Below, one piece after another: positions 8,729-16,239 of a stretch of 56,706 nt of DNA. The notes under the pieces were generated by a model. It was given only the letters and a program-made list of their open reading frames with translations. It searched no databases and was not told where the DNA came from. Position 1 is the first letter of the stretch. Each line of letters begins with the position of its first letter. A program made the translations under genes and the position numbers. Origin of the DNA: Kineosporia rhizophila (GTDB taxonomy: Bacteria > Actinomycetota > Actinomycetes > Actinomycetales > Kineosporiaceae); contig NZ_JAJSOH010000041.1 of the NCBI RefSeq assembly GCF_021277265.1, positions 1 through 56,706 of the forward strand. The letters are read 5' to 3'.

Positions 8729-8850
8729 CCCGCAGCTGGGGGCCGCGATAGCGATCGGTCCTGCTGGACCATCAGTGCGCTATGGCCGGTTGAGTTCTGC
8801 GGCAGGATGCTTCGGAGGCGGCGGGCGTCTTGACCACGGGGGTGGCACGG

Positions 8851-9440
8851 ATGAAGCGTCGTGTGCGGCCGCAGCGGTCTGGGATGGTGCGGCTGATCGG
8901 GCTGCTGCTCGTGGCCGCTGTGGCCTCGCCGGCCCTACTGCTCGCTTTCGCCCAGTGGGATACGAACTGGAATCAACTGAGCGCAATTGGGCAGGCGTAC
9001 GGTTTTGCAACGGTGCTGCTGAACGGAGTTGCACTACTTGGCCCGGTGCGGACGCTGCGGCATCAGGCCCGGCAGCCTGAAATTTCGGTGTATCTTGCTC
9101 AGCGGCAGATTCTTTGGGAGATCGCGAAGGCGGAAATGGACGACGTCCGTTTGCTCCGCACCGGACGAGCTGCCTTTGAGAATGTGGACTTGGCGCGGTG
9201 CACGATTCACATCAACCAGTACTTTAGCTTCTGCTTATGAACTGGCGGTTCGAACTAATTGGGGAGCGAGAACTGGAGGACGTGGCCGCATACAACTTCC
9301 GGTCTCCGGTCGCGGCCTATTGGTGGCAGACGCGCAGGGCCTTTGGGAGAAGCATACTGAGGCTGAGTTCGTGGGAGCACTCGATCGAGGCATGCTTGCG
9401 GTAGCGGAGGATCCCGAAAAGTACAGGCATAGCACGAATG
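8851..9440 (+). pseudogene. DUF6082-like gene broken by frameshifts
   Basis: Frame 1 (8851-9240) encodes an N-terminal membrane segment (RLIGLLLVAAVASPALLLAFA), then NWNQLSAIGQAYGFATVLLNG and a second hydrophobic stretch. It continues with helices LWEIAKAEMDDVRLLR and HINQYFSF, the layout of actinobacterial DUF6082 proteins. It stops at TGA 9238. Homology-like text resumes in another frame from about 9239 (NWRFELIGERELEDVAAY, then SPVAAYWWQTRRAF) to TAG near 9411, and again in a third frame (MLAVAEDPEKYR). At least two frameshifts are needed. DUF6082 function is unknown; the family often accompanies accessory or secondary-metabolite regions. Family call is by pattern. Confidence 0.6.
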
Positions 9441-9771
9441 TGCCTGACGGGTCACACAAGCTGCCATCCGGCTCTTGGCGACATCAACCCAGGATGGTTC
9501 AAACCTTGCCCGGCAACGTGCGCCGAGGTCGCGGAAGCCGCGACCGAAGCCGCGCGCGCTGCGGCGGTGAGTGGCCTTGCTACTGACTGGTCACGGAGTT
9601 ATTGGCCGGGTGTCTGGAATGGGGAAAACGGGCGCTACGACCTGACAGTCAACGCAGCAGCGAACGTGGTTGTTGCCGTAGGTGCTTGTGGGATTGGGTG
9701 CTGGGCGGGTGTAGCGCCGAAGCTGGGAACTCTGAACGTGGCAGTGACTGTCATCGGATCATTTCTGGCTA
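9441..9771. other. Stretch without a recognised gene
   Basis: A plus-strand frame reads through here with a hydrophobic stretch (ANVVVAVGACGIGCWAGVAP) but has no credible start and runs into the transporter remnant. Probably decayed sequence. Confidence 0.4.
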
Positions 9772-9965
9772 AGGGTGAAGTCGTCACCCAGCAGCAAGCT
9801 CGAAGCCCAGGTAGAAGAACACCGGGATGGAACAGCCGGGGGCGGGACCGTTCCCGGCGGGGCATCCACATCACGATCATCAGTTGCACAATACCCCGCG
9901 CGCGAACAGCGTCAGCATCGCGGCCGCCCGTGCCCGGCGCAGCCCAGCGTGCGGCCCTCGCCGAT
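9772..9965 (-). pseudogene. Scrambled fragment of a formate/nitrite transporter (FNT) gene
   Basis: This segment is a nucleotide-level partial copy of the FNT gene at 43.5-44.3 kb, in the same orientation. Bases 9798-9823 equal 43687-43712 exactly (26 bases), and 9861-9879 equal 43719-43737 exactly. Bases 9772-9796 match 43626-43650 at all but two positions, and 9881-9964 match 43794-43879 with scattered changes. Between the blocks are deletions of about 37 and 56 bases and an insertion of about 30. On the minus strand it reads RIGEGRTLG, then after a shift MLTLFARGVLCN, against IGEGRTLGYAEHG and MLTLFVRGVLCN in the fuller gene. Non-functional. Confidence 0.85.
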
Positions 9966-10289
9966 TCTTGAACCGGAACTCTCTCTGCTCCGACTCGACT
10001 GGCTGTTGGGTCATTCACTCATCCAGCTGCTCGACCCGGCTGTTGATCGTGGGCTCATACGGCAGCAGTCGACTGAGCTGAGTTGGCCACTCGGGCATTG
10101 CCCTGTCGGCTCAGAAGTCTCTGGCCTGGCTCAAGAGGGACTCAGGGCATGCCGTACATAGCCGCTCGAGCCTCAAGCCTCCTTTTGCTCTGCCATATCT
10201 GTGGAGTTGGGTGTAGTTCAGTGCAACGCCGTGGGCGCCAGCGGCGTTCTATGCGCACCCAACCCTCGGACGCGAAGGACGATCACCCC
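9966..10289. other. Stretch without a supportable gene
   Basis: Short frames on both strands, none with a recognisable domain. GAAGGA at about 10274-10279 is the ribosome site of the next gene. Confidence 0.45.
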
Positions 10290-10748
10290 ATGCCCTCCCC
10301 AGATGCCGTCTCTGCGGTCGCCGACGCGAGCACAGCGGTCGTGGCACTGGCCGCACTCATCGTGGCTGGCTGGGCAGCGAAGGCGACGGTGCAAACCAAC
10401 CGAGCCCAACAGCAGACTCTGACGCTCCAACAGCAGCAGCTCGCCCACCAGCAGGAACTAGAGCGGGAGGCGCGAGAACAGCGGCGACGGTCCCAGGCCG
10501 AAATGATCGGCGTCTGGGCGGACCACGACTTCACGGATGTAGACCCTGCATCGGAGTACGGGGAAATCTTCGCCGCCGTCCGAGTTCATATATCCAACGC
10601 CTCGCCCGCTCCTATATACGGAGTGATCGTTGAAGAACGACACGGGACCGGCGCCCGCAATGCCCTGGCTCGCATCGGTGGCGTAGCACCATCAACCACC
10701 GAGTCTGGAGCTGGTCGTTTCGCCAGCGCGTTCTCTTTACGGAACTAG
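10290..10748 (+). CDS. Single-span membrane protein with coiled coil, hypothetical
   Basis: ATG 10290 follows GAAGGA by about 10 bases and yields 152 residues. An N-terminal membrane span (STAVVALAALIVAGWAAKAT) is followed by a Gln/Glu-rich coiled coil (RAQQQTLTLQQQQLAHQQEL), then a soluble domain (QAEMIGVWADHDFTDV, AAVRVHISNASPAPIYGVIVEE) with a beta-rich look. The soluble part resembles the C-terminal region of many short actinobacterial proteins encoded near mobile elements; no function is known. It lies 5 bases upstream of the next gene, so both may be co-transcribed. Confidence 0.6.
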   Translation: MPSPDAVSAVADASTAVVALAALIVAGWAAKATVQTNRAQQQTLTLQQQQLAHQQELEREAREQRRRSQAEMIGVWADHDFTDVDPASEYGEIFAAVRVHISNASPAPIYGVIVEERHGTGARNALARIGGVAPSTTESGAGRFASAFSLRN

Positions 10749-10753
10749 ACCGA

Positions 10754-10966
10754 ATGCCGCTGCTGTATATTACTTTCATGGATGGTCAGGGAAATACCTG
10801 GTGTCGCTCCAGCCGAGGCGAATTGTTGACCAGTAGGGAATACGAAGAGCGCGAGGATGCCCTCTTCGTAGCTTACGAAGCTCAGCAGCATGACGAGCCC
10901 TATGACCGGACGGTAGACCGCGAAATGTTCGTGGCTGACTGGATGCCCGAGATCAAGAAGCCTTGA
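10754..10966 (+). CDS. Small acidic hypothetical protein (70 aa)
   Basis: ATG 10754 lies 5 bases after the preceding gene. The 70-residue product is acidic (MDGQGNTWCRSSRGELLTS, REYEEREDALFVAYEAQQHDE, ending DWMPEIKKP). No family is recognised. Its last nine codons form the left arm of a perfect 19-bp inverted repeat, so the coding sequence and probable terminator coincide. Confidence 0.45.
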   Translation: MPLLYITFMDGQGNTWCRSSRGELLTSREYEEREDALFVAYEAQQHDEPYDRTVDREMFVADWMPEIKKP

Positions 10967-10980
10967 TCTCGGGCATCCAG
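10939..10980. terminator. Perfect 19-bp inverted repeat, 4-base loop
   Basis: Arms 10939-10957 and 10962-10980 (CTGGATGCCCGAGATCAAG and its exact complement) flank loop AAGC. The left arm is coding (residues 62-68 of the 70-aa protein), and the stop TGA lies in the right arm. The fold is far stronger than needed for a terminator, and the right arm looks like an inverted duplication of the gene's 3' end. Confidence 0.7.
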
Positions 10981-10999
10981 ACCCTCAAGCCCTCTCGCC

Positions 11000-11031
11000 T
11001 GGTCCGCTGATCCGCGCGGACGAGCGGACCA
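11000..11031. repeat. Nested palindrome
   Basis: Arms TGGTCCGCT (11000-11008) and AGCGGACCA (11023-11031) enclose a second perfect palindrome, TCCGCGCGGA (11011-11020). It lies just before the transposase fragment and may be a degraded element end or a terminator. Confidence 0.45.
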
Positions 11032-11040
11032 CAATTTGCA

Positions 11041-11460
11041 GGGTTCTCCCGCCTGGCCTACACCGAGCACCTGCCCGATGAGAAAGCCACCACGGCGATC
11101 GCTTTCATGGCGCGAGCCCGTGCCTTCTTCGCTGCGCACGGCATCCAGCGGATCACCCGAGTCGTCACCGGCAACGGCTCCTGCCACCGATCCGGCGCAT
11201 TCCTAAGAGCCATGAACAACCTCGGCGTGAGCACCCATCAGCGAATCCGGCCGTTCACGCCCCGCCACAACGGCGGGGTCGAGCGCTACCACCGAATCCT
11301 TGCCGGGGAATTCCTTAACGCCTGTGTCTGGACCTCAGAAACCCATCGGGCGCAGGCGGTTGGCATCTGGCTGACCCACTACAACTACCATCGAGCCCTC
11401 ATCGCTGCCGGAACCAACCCCCAGCCAGTCGCTTCCACACCGGCGTCACCAACGTCATGA
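11041..11460 (+). pseudogene. IS481-family transposase, C-terminal fragment
   Basis: An open stretch without a start codon encodes the C-terminal DDE integrase half of an IS481/IS3-like transposase: FSRLAYTEHLPDEKATTAIAF, ARAFFAAHGIQRI, then GNGSCHRS, RIRPFTPRHNGGVERYHRIL (second acidic residue Glu present) and WLTHYNYHRAL. The catalytic aspartate normally in the TDNGS motif is Gly here, and the N-terminal HTH half is missing. Inactive remnant. No terminal repeats or target duplication could be identified. Confidence 0.85.
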
Positions 11461-11874
11461 CCGGAACACCGACCGCTGTCGTTGGGCTTCCGCTTCCAAG
11501 CCCCTCGGCAGCACGCCCGGAGCGAGGCCTGGATCGTCGGCTCGGGCCGAATCAGCCGGTGACGCCTGGACTGTGCGCCTCTTTCCTATCTCCGGACGGG
11601 CTGCCCCTTGCTTAGGACTCTTGTCGTCCTTCCGACGGTAGATCCCGCTCCGATCAAGAATCTTGGGTGCCTGGTCGAACTGCTGCGGTTCGCCACCGTG
11701 ACCAGAGCCTCAGGCCCAAGGTGACCTCCGATTCGGAGGGGGACTCCGACGTCCCTAATCTCGATAACCCGTCCAGTCTCTGGGCCCGCGTGCAGCGTGA
11801 GTGCAGTTCGCAAACGACTTACCCATCCGTATCGACGATTCCCTTGCAGGGAGGTCAATCAAGGGAGGCGTCGT
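11461..11874. other. Non-coding stretch before the Crp-family gene
   Basis: No supportable gene. It should contain the Crp gene promoter; a strong ribosome site AAGGGAGG lies at 11861-11868. I cannot place -35/-10 boxes with confidence. Confidence 0.5.
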
Positions 11875-12537
11875 TTGGGAATCGTGAATCTTCTACCGAC
11901 TGGTGTTTGGCAGAGCCTGCTCAGGAAGGGACGGGCCTCCAGATACTCGCAAGGCCAGGTGCTGATGAGACAGGGGGAACGGGGCACGCACGTACTTCTC
12001 CTCACCTCCGGGCTCGTCAAGGTGAGCCGCGTCGAGCCGGACGGCCGGCAACTGCTGCTGGCCGTACGGGGCCCTGGAGAGGCCCTCGGCGAGATGTCCG
12101 CCTGGGACGACTCCCACCGGTCCGCCACCGTCGAGGCCATTGCCCCGTGCATCGCCTACGTCCTGTCCGCCGCCCAGTTCCGCCGAGCGGTCCATGAGCT
12201 CGACGCTTCTGATGTGCTGTTCCGTCACGTTCTGCAGCGCCTGAGGGAGGGCGAGGACATCCGGGCCGAGCTCGTCGGCCCCTCTGCGATGCAACGCGTC
12301 GTCAATGTCTTGCTACGGCTTGCCCACTCTGTGGCTCCGGAGCTGTCTTCGACCGTGACACTGGGCCTTGGTCAGGAAGACATGGCCCGGGCCGCCGGCC
12401 TTTCGCGATCGGCTTTCACCGCTGAGCTGGCTGCCTTGCGTCGCTGCGGCCTCGTGAGTACAAGCCGACAGCGCGTCGTTCTTCACGACCTGGCGAAGCT
12501 CAGGGCCCTGGCCGAAGAGACTCGCCCCGCGACGTAA
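11875..12537 (+). CDS. Crp/Fnr-family transcriptional regulator
   Basis: TTG 11875, 6 bases after AAGGGAGG, gives 220 residues; GTG 11884 is less well spaced. The N-terminal cyclic-nucleotide-binding fold (about 10-120) includes SRYSQGQVLMRQGERGTHVLLLTSGLVKVSR and the phosphate-binding-cassette-like region GEALGEMSAWDDSHRSATVEA. A dimer helix and a Crp-type winged helix-turn-helix follow (LGLGQEDMARAAGLSRSAFTAELAALRRCGLV). There is no Fe-S cysteine cluster, so it is Crp-like rather than Fnr-like. It is followed by a terminator and then the cyclase operon. Being next to a predicted cyclase, it could sense a cyclic nucleotide; that is inference. Confidence 0.9.
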   Translation: MGIVNLLPTGVWQSLLRKGRASRYSQGQVLMRQGERGTHVLLLTSGLVKVSRVEPDGRQLLLAVRGPGEALGEMSAWDDSHRSATVEAIAPCIAYVLSAAQFRRAVHELDASDVLFRHVLQRLREGEDIRAELVGPSAMQRVVNVLLRLAHSVAPELSSTVTLGLGQEDMARAAGLSRSAFTAELAALRRCGLVSTSRQRVVLHDLAKLRALAEETRPAT

Positions 12538-12558
12538 GGATGTGACGCCGCACACGCA

Positions 12559-12594
12559 CGGGGCCATGTGTCCACTTCTGGACAGATGGCCCCG
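12559..12594 (+). terminator. Hairpin terminator after the Crp-family gene
   Basis: A 16-bp stem with one mismatch (12559-12574 with 12579-12594, arm CGGGGCCATGTGTCCA) and a 4-base loop CTTC. It lies 21 bases after the regulator's stop and 44 bases before the cyclase-like gene, so the operon either has its own short promoter or is controlled by read-through. Confidence 0.75.
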
Positions 12595-12638
12595 CAATAT
12601 TCCTCCATCGTCGTGAGCGGAAGTTCTCGCCCGACCTC

Positions 12639-13508
12639 ATGGAGCCCCAGACGATGGAAATGCCACAAAGCCGTTCAAAAGCGGTTTCCCTCCCGCCATA
12701 TCGAGCCCTATTCGCCGTAGATGCCGAGCGTTACAGCGGCAATCCGAGCGTGCGGCTCCCTTTTCTGAAATCGGCACTGGGACGCGTGGTGGAGCAGACG
12801 CTCTCCCACCCCTCGGTCGGGAACATTTGGAACCGGTTGCGATTTCGCGAGTCCACTGGGGACGGAATGGTTTTCATGGCCGACCTGGAGGTCCTCCCGT
12901 TCCTCATCGATCCGTGGCTCAACCTGCTGCACTTGGCCCTGACCGACATGGACGAAGAAGTTCGTCGCCACAGCCGGGACATGCGGCTCCGACTGAGAGT
13001 CAGCATGCATCTGGGGCCCGTGCCCGGAGTCGGCCCCGATGTGCCCGATCCGGCATCAACGCCAATGAACGAGGTCTTCCGATACCTCAACGCGTCACCG
13101 ACGCGGGACGCCCTTCGCGACAGCAACCCGAACGTCACATTCCTGGCTGCTCTGCTTTCGCAGAGGGTCTTTGACGACGTCGTCGTGGGCGGGTACTCCG
13201 GCGTGCACGAGGATCAGTTCACTCCGGTCGTGGCGGCATTGCCGGAGAAGGACTTTGCGCATCCGGCGTGGCTGTATGTGCCGGGTGTTTCGTCGATTGG
13301 GCGAGGTACAACATCCAACCCGGAGGACGAAGCGAATCCGCCTTCAACTGCGGGCCATCGATTCGGGGCACCTACCACGAACGTGGCAGGCAACGTGGGA
13401 CAGAACATCGTGGGGCAGAACTTCAACGCTCCCATCAATCAGGCCCTCAACGCCAATGATTTTTGGACCAACGATCACTCCCGAAACAATGGTGAGGGAA
13501 AGCGATGA
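12639..13508 (+). CDS. Class III nucleotide cyclase-like protein with Asn/Gly-rich tail
   Basis: 289 residues. Residues about 20-215 look like the cyclase domain found in actinobacterial conflict systems: YRALFAVDAERYS holds a likely metal aspartate (Asp28), RESTGDGMVF holds the second (Asp75), LRLRVSMHLGPV is the core strand and PMNEVFRYL is the helix where class III cyclases bind nucleotide. Both metal aspartates are present, so catalysis is possible; which nucleotide is made cannot be read. The tail (about 220-289) is Asn/Gly/Gln-rich, with NVAGNVGQNIVGQNF. It is the first of four genes overlapping by 4 bases. The start at 12639 has only a weak GCGGAAG site; ATG 12654 and ATG 12660 are possible. 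Likely makes the signal of a Pycsar-like defence. Confidence 0.7.
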   Translation: MEPQTMEMPQSRSKAVSLPPYRALFAVDAERYSGNPSVRLPFLKSALGRVVEQTLSHPSVGNIWNRLRFRESTGDGMVFMADLEVLPFLIDPWLNLLHLALTDMDEEVRRHSRDMRLRLRVSMHLGPVPGVGPDVPDPASTPMNEVFRYLNASPTRDALRDSNPNVTFLAALLSQRVFDDVVVGGYSGVHEDQFTPVVAALPEKDFAHPAWLYVPGVSSIGRGTTSNPEDEANPPSTAGHRFGAPTTNVAGNVGQNIVGQNFNAPINQALNANDFWTNDHSRNNGEGKR

Positions 13509-15487
13509 ATCTCGACGACGGCAACTTCGCGGCTGAAACCTCTGAGCCGGCCACTGCCATCTATGGCGACGTTCGTCTGGCCGTCACGGCGAATCAAGTG
13601 CACCAGATCGGTGACCGGTACTACGGTTCTCTGACCCGGATGTCCTCCTTGAACAAGGACGCCCTGAAGCGCTTGCAGGACATGTTCGTCCAGCCCCCAG
13701 GCTGGGACGAAGCCTGGGCGCGACTGCGTGACCGCCAGGTTGTCGCACTTACCGCCGATTCCGGCAGTGGACGGCGCACCACTGCTATCAATCTTCTTGC
13801 CAGTCAGGGCCTGCCGGTCAAGGAGTTGCTGGTCGCAGAGGACAACGATCTGGACCGCCATTTCTCGGCGGATGCCGGCTGCGGGTACATCCTGACGCTC
13901 CCTGCGGTGCGCGAGATCCGCATGCCCGGCTTGGTGAACAAGTATCTTCAGCAGGTCGTCGAAGCCGGATCCTCCCTCGTCATCATCGCAACGCCTGCGA
14001 ACCTGCGGGATCTCGATCGGGAGCTCCAGGACCTCTCCGTGCTGATCCAGCCGGCCAATGCCCGGGACGTATTCGGGAAGATCATCGAGAAATCCTACGA
14101 TATCGATACAGCCAATCACTGGTTGCGATTCTCTGAGATTCAGGACCGGCTTCGAGGGGCGACACTCGAGGACGCCTGTCGGCTCGCCTCCTTGGTGGTT
14201 GCCGTTCTCGCTTCCCAGCATGAAGACCCACTGTCCGAAGTGCTGGGAGCGCACGCGAACTGGCTCGACGAGCTCAAGGCCTGGGAACAGGAAATCGAGG
14301 ATAGGGAGAACGAAGCCCGCGACCGGGCAACCGTGCTTGCGATCGCAGCCTTGGAGGGCTCATCCCCCGCAGCTGTTTTCGAGGCCGCCTCTCAGCTCAT
14401 GGACGTCGCGGGGCTGGAATCCCCGCGGGGAGCCGCCCTGGCCGGGCCCGGAATCGACCAACGCCTCCAGCGGGTCCATGCGCGCGTGGACGACCAGAGG
14501 GTCACGTTCAATCGCGTCGGCTACGGGCGTTCGCTTCTTGATCGCACCTGGACCGACCGGCCGGACCTGCAGAAGGTCATCGCTCGTTGGCTGAAAGGCA
14601 TCCAGGCCAAGACCTTCACCGGCGAAGACATCGAACGAGCTGGGCAGACACTTCTGAACCTGGCTGACCGGCAGTGCGATGCCAGCCCCGTCCTGGATCT
14701 CGCCCAGGAGTGGGTCCGGACCGACCGGATGGCGTCGGCCGCTCGCCTCGTTTCCGAGGCGGCGACCAGTTCCTCGATTGGGCGGGCCACCCGGAAACGG
14801 CTCTACGACTGGTCCAAACTGTCGAACATCGACAACCGGATTCACTTCCTGGTCGCCGAGGTCTGCTCCGGGGACATGGCATTGAGCTACCCGGAAGTAG
14901 CCCTGACCCGGCTGCGGCACCTGGCCAACCGCGACGACGACCTCGTCCGGCAGGAAGTCGTCACCAAGGTCCACCACATGGCCTCACACGGAGTCATGAA
15001 GTTCGCGCTGGAACGCGAGGTCATCGAGTGGACCGGAGCGGCTGAGTCCTTGCGCGCCCGTTGCGGACGTAAGGCCTTTCTCGCTCTGGCACGTGAGTGG
15101 GAGCCGAACAGCATGACGCCCCTCATGGTGGCCCGGGTCTCACCGTCGATCGACGCGACCGAGGTCTTGGGCAATGGATGGCGTGCTGTCCTGCTCGACG
15201 CCACGACCCGGGCCAAAGCCCGGGAGACGGCTTGGGGATGGCTGGACGCGGCCAACGAAGGCCGCGCTCCACAGGAGTTGATCGTGAACACGTTCGCCCG
15301 GGCCAGCCGAACGACCGGCGATGCGGCCGTCGTCAGCAAGATGGTGCTGGACTGGCCCGGCAACACCAGGAACGTGGTCCCGGGCTACGAAGAGCTCCAG
15401 CTGCAGATCATCAAGCTGATCCATCGCAACGATGGGCTCGCGTTCGTGCCCGGGATCACAGGCGGCTCCGGCGGAGAGCACTCATGA
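13505..15487 (+). CDS. Variant P-loop NTPase with helical C-terminus, conflict-system type
   Basis: 660 residues; ATG 13505 overlaps the upstream stop (ATGA). The N-terminus (15-45) has a short IYGDVRLAVTANQVHQIGDRYYG motif rather than a folded domain. A nucleotide-binding core follows (about 60-240): VVALTADSGSGRRTTAINLL at 79-98 is a Walker A-like loop with Arg where Lys is usual, and SSLVIIATP at about 156-164 looks like the Walker B-type strand. Residues about 280-650 are mainly helical and resemble solenoid repeats, without a recognised catalytic motif. This layout fits STAND-like or inactive P-loop scaffolds of actinobacterial conflict systems. Probably a sensor or scaffold between cyclase and effector. 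Function unproven. Confidence 0.65.
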   Translation: MNLDDGNFAAETSEPATAIYGDVRLAVTANQVHQIGDRYYGSLTRMSSLNKDALKRLQDMFVQPPGWDEAWARLRDRQVVALTADSGSGRRTTAINLLASQGLPVKELLVAEDNDLDRHFSADAGCGYILTLPAVREIRMPGLVNKYLQQVVEAGSSLVIIATPANLRDLDRELQDLSVLIQPANARDVFGKIIEKSYDIDTANHWLRFSEIQDRLRGATLEDACRLASLVVAVLASQHEDPLSEVLGAHANWLDELKAWEQEIEDRENEARDRATVLAIAALEGSSPAAVFEAASQLMDVAGLESPRGAALAGPGIDQRLQRVHARVDDQRVTFNRVGYGRSLLDRTWTDRPDLQKVIARWLKGIQAKTFTGEDIERAGQTLLNLADRQCDASPVLDLAQEWVRTDRMASAARLVSEAATSSSIGRATRKRLYDWSKLSNIDNRIHFLVAEVCSGDMALSYPEVALTRLRHLANRDDDLVRQEVVTKVHHMASHGVMKFALEREVIEWTGAAESLRARCGRKAFLALAREWEPNSMTPLMVARVSPSIDATEVLGNGWRAVLLDATTRAKARETAWGWLDAANEGRAPQELIVNTFARASRTTGDAAVVSKMVLDWPGNTRNVVPGYEELQLQIIKLIHRNDGLAFVPGITGGSGGEHS

Positions 15488-16239
15488 CCTGGCTCGAGTG
15501 GTGGGCGCGCCTGACCCAAAGCCAGCCCTGGGTCCCGGCGCAGCAGACGACGGCCTCGTTCCTGCTGCCCAGCGACGTACCGGATCTTCCCTTCCGGGCT
15601 CAGGTCACCATCGACTGGCCAGCGCTTCGTTCCGATGCGCCAGCTGTCGACAGGAGTGAGGTCATCAGACATCTCCGCGTCGCCGCCGGCGCACTGACGG
15701 AAAAGTATTCCGTCGTCTTCCGGGAGGAAGCGGAGTACGACCTGCATGTGAACATCGCCAGCCGCTGCGGAAGCTCAGCACCGTGCGCAGTCACCGTTCA
15801 GCTTCAGGTGGACGAGGAAGTGCGGCAGGCCGCCCTTCGGCACCAGGAGCTGCGTCGCGCGCAGGTCTTCGAGGAGGAGAAGCAGCAGATCCAGGTCAGA
15901 CAGTGGGAAAATCTGCAGAAGAATGTTTTTCACGATCCTCTCCGGATCCGCATGTGGTGGCTCAAGGGCGATCCAGAGCGTCTCGAGCAGCTCATCGATG
16001 GCGACACGATCTTCGAAAGGGCAGCCCAAGCCCTGTCGCCGCCCGCGAGCCGGCCGTCGGAGGCGCTCAATCTGGTCCGCATGATTGAGTCCTTCTGGTC
16101 GAAACTCTCGGATGAGCAGCGCACCTACCTGGTCGTGGATCGGCTGGACGCGGTCTTCCGCAACTTCGAGCAGCCTGAACTGGCTGACGAGCTGCAACAC
16201 GGGTTCCCCCCAGCCCCCGAGCAAGGAGGCCGACCATGA
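15484..16239 (+). CDS. Unrecognised 251-aa protein of the cyclase operon
   Basis: ATG 15484 overlaps the NTPase stop by 4 bases. An N-terminal part (about 35-125) alternates beta strands and helices (FRAQVTIDWPALRS, RSEVIRHLRVAAGALTEKYSV, YDLHVNIASRCGSSAPCAVTVQLQV). A charged coiled coil (about 125-160, HQELRRAQVFEEEKQQIQVRQWENL) follows, then HDPLRIRMWWLKGDPERLEQL and a helical C-terminus. I know of similar proteins beside actinobacterial NTPase and membrane-effector genes but no assigned function. The strand-helix N-terminus followed by a coiled coil loosely recalls band-7/SPFH proteins, without a membrane anchor. Likely couples the NTPase to the membrane protein encoded next. Confidence 0.6.
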   Translation: MTWLEWWARLTQSQPWVPAQQTTASFLLPSDVPDLPFRAQVTIDWPALRSDAPAVDRSEVIRHLRVAAGALTEKYSVVFREEAEYDLHVNIASRCGSSAPCAVTVQLQVDEEVRQAALRHQELRRAQVFEEEKQQIQVRQWENLQKNVFHDPLRIRMWWLKGDPERLEQLIDGDTIFERAAQALSPPASRPSEALNLVRMIESFWSKLSDEQRTYLVVDRLDAVFRNFEQPELADELQHGFPPAPEQGGRP

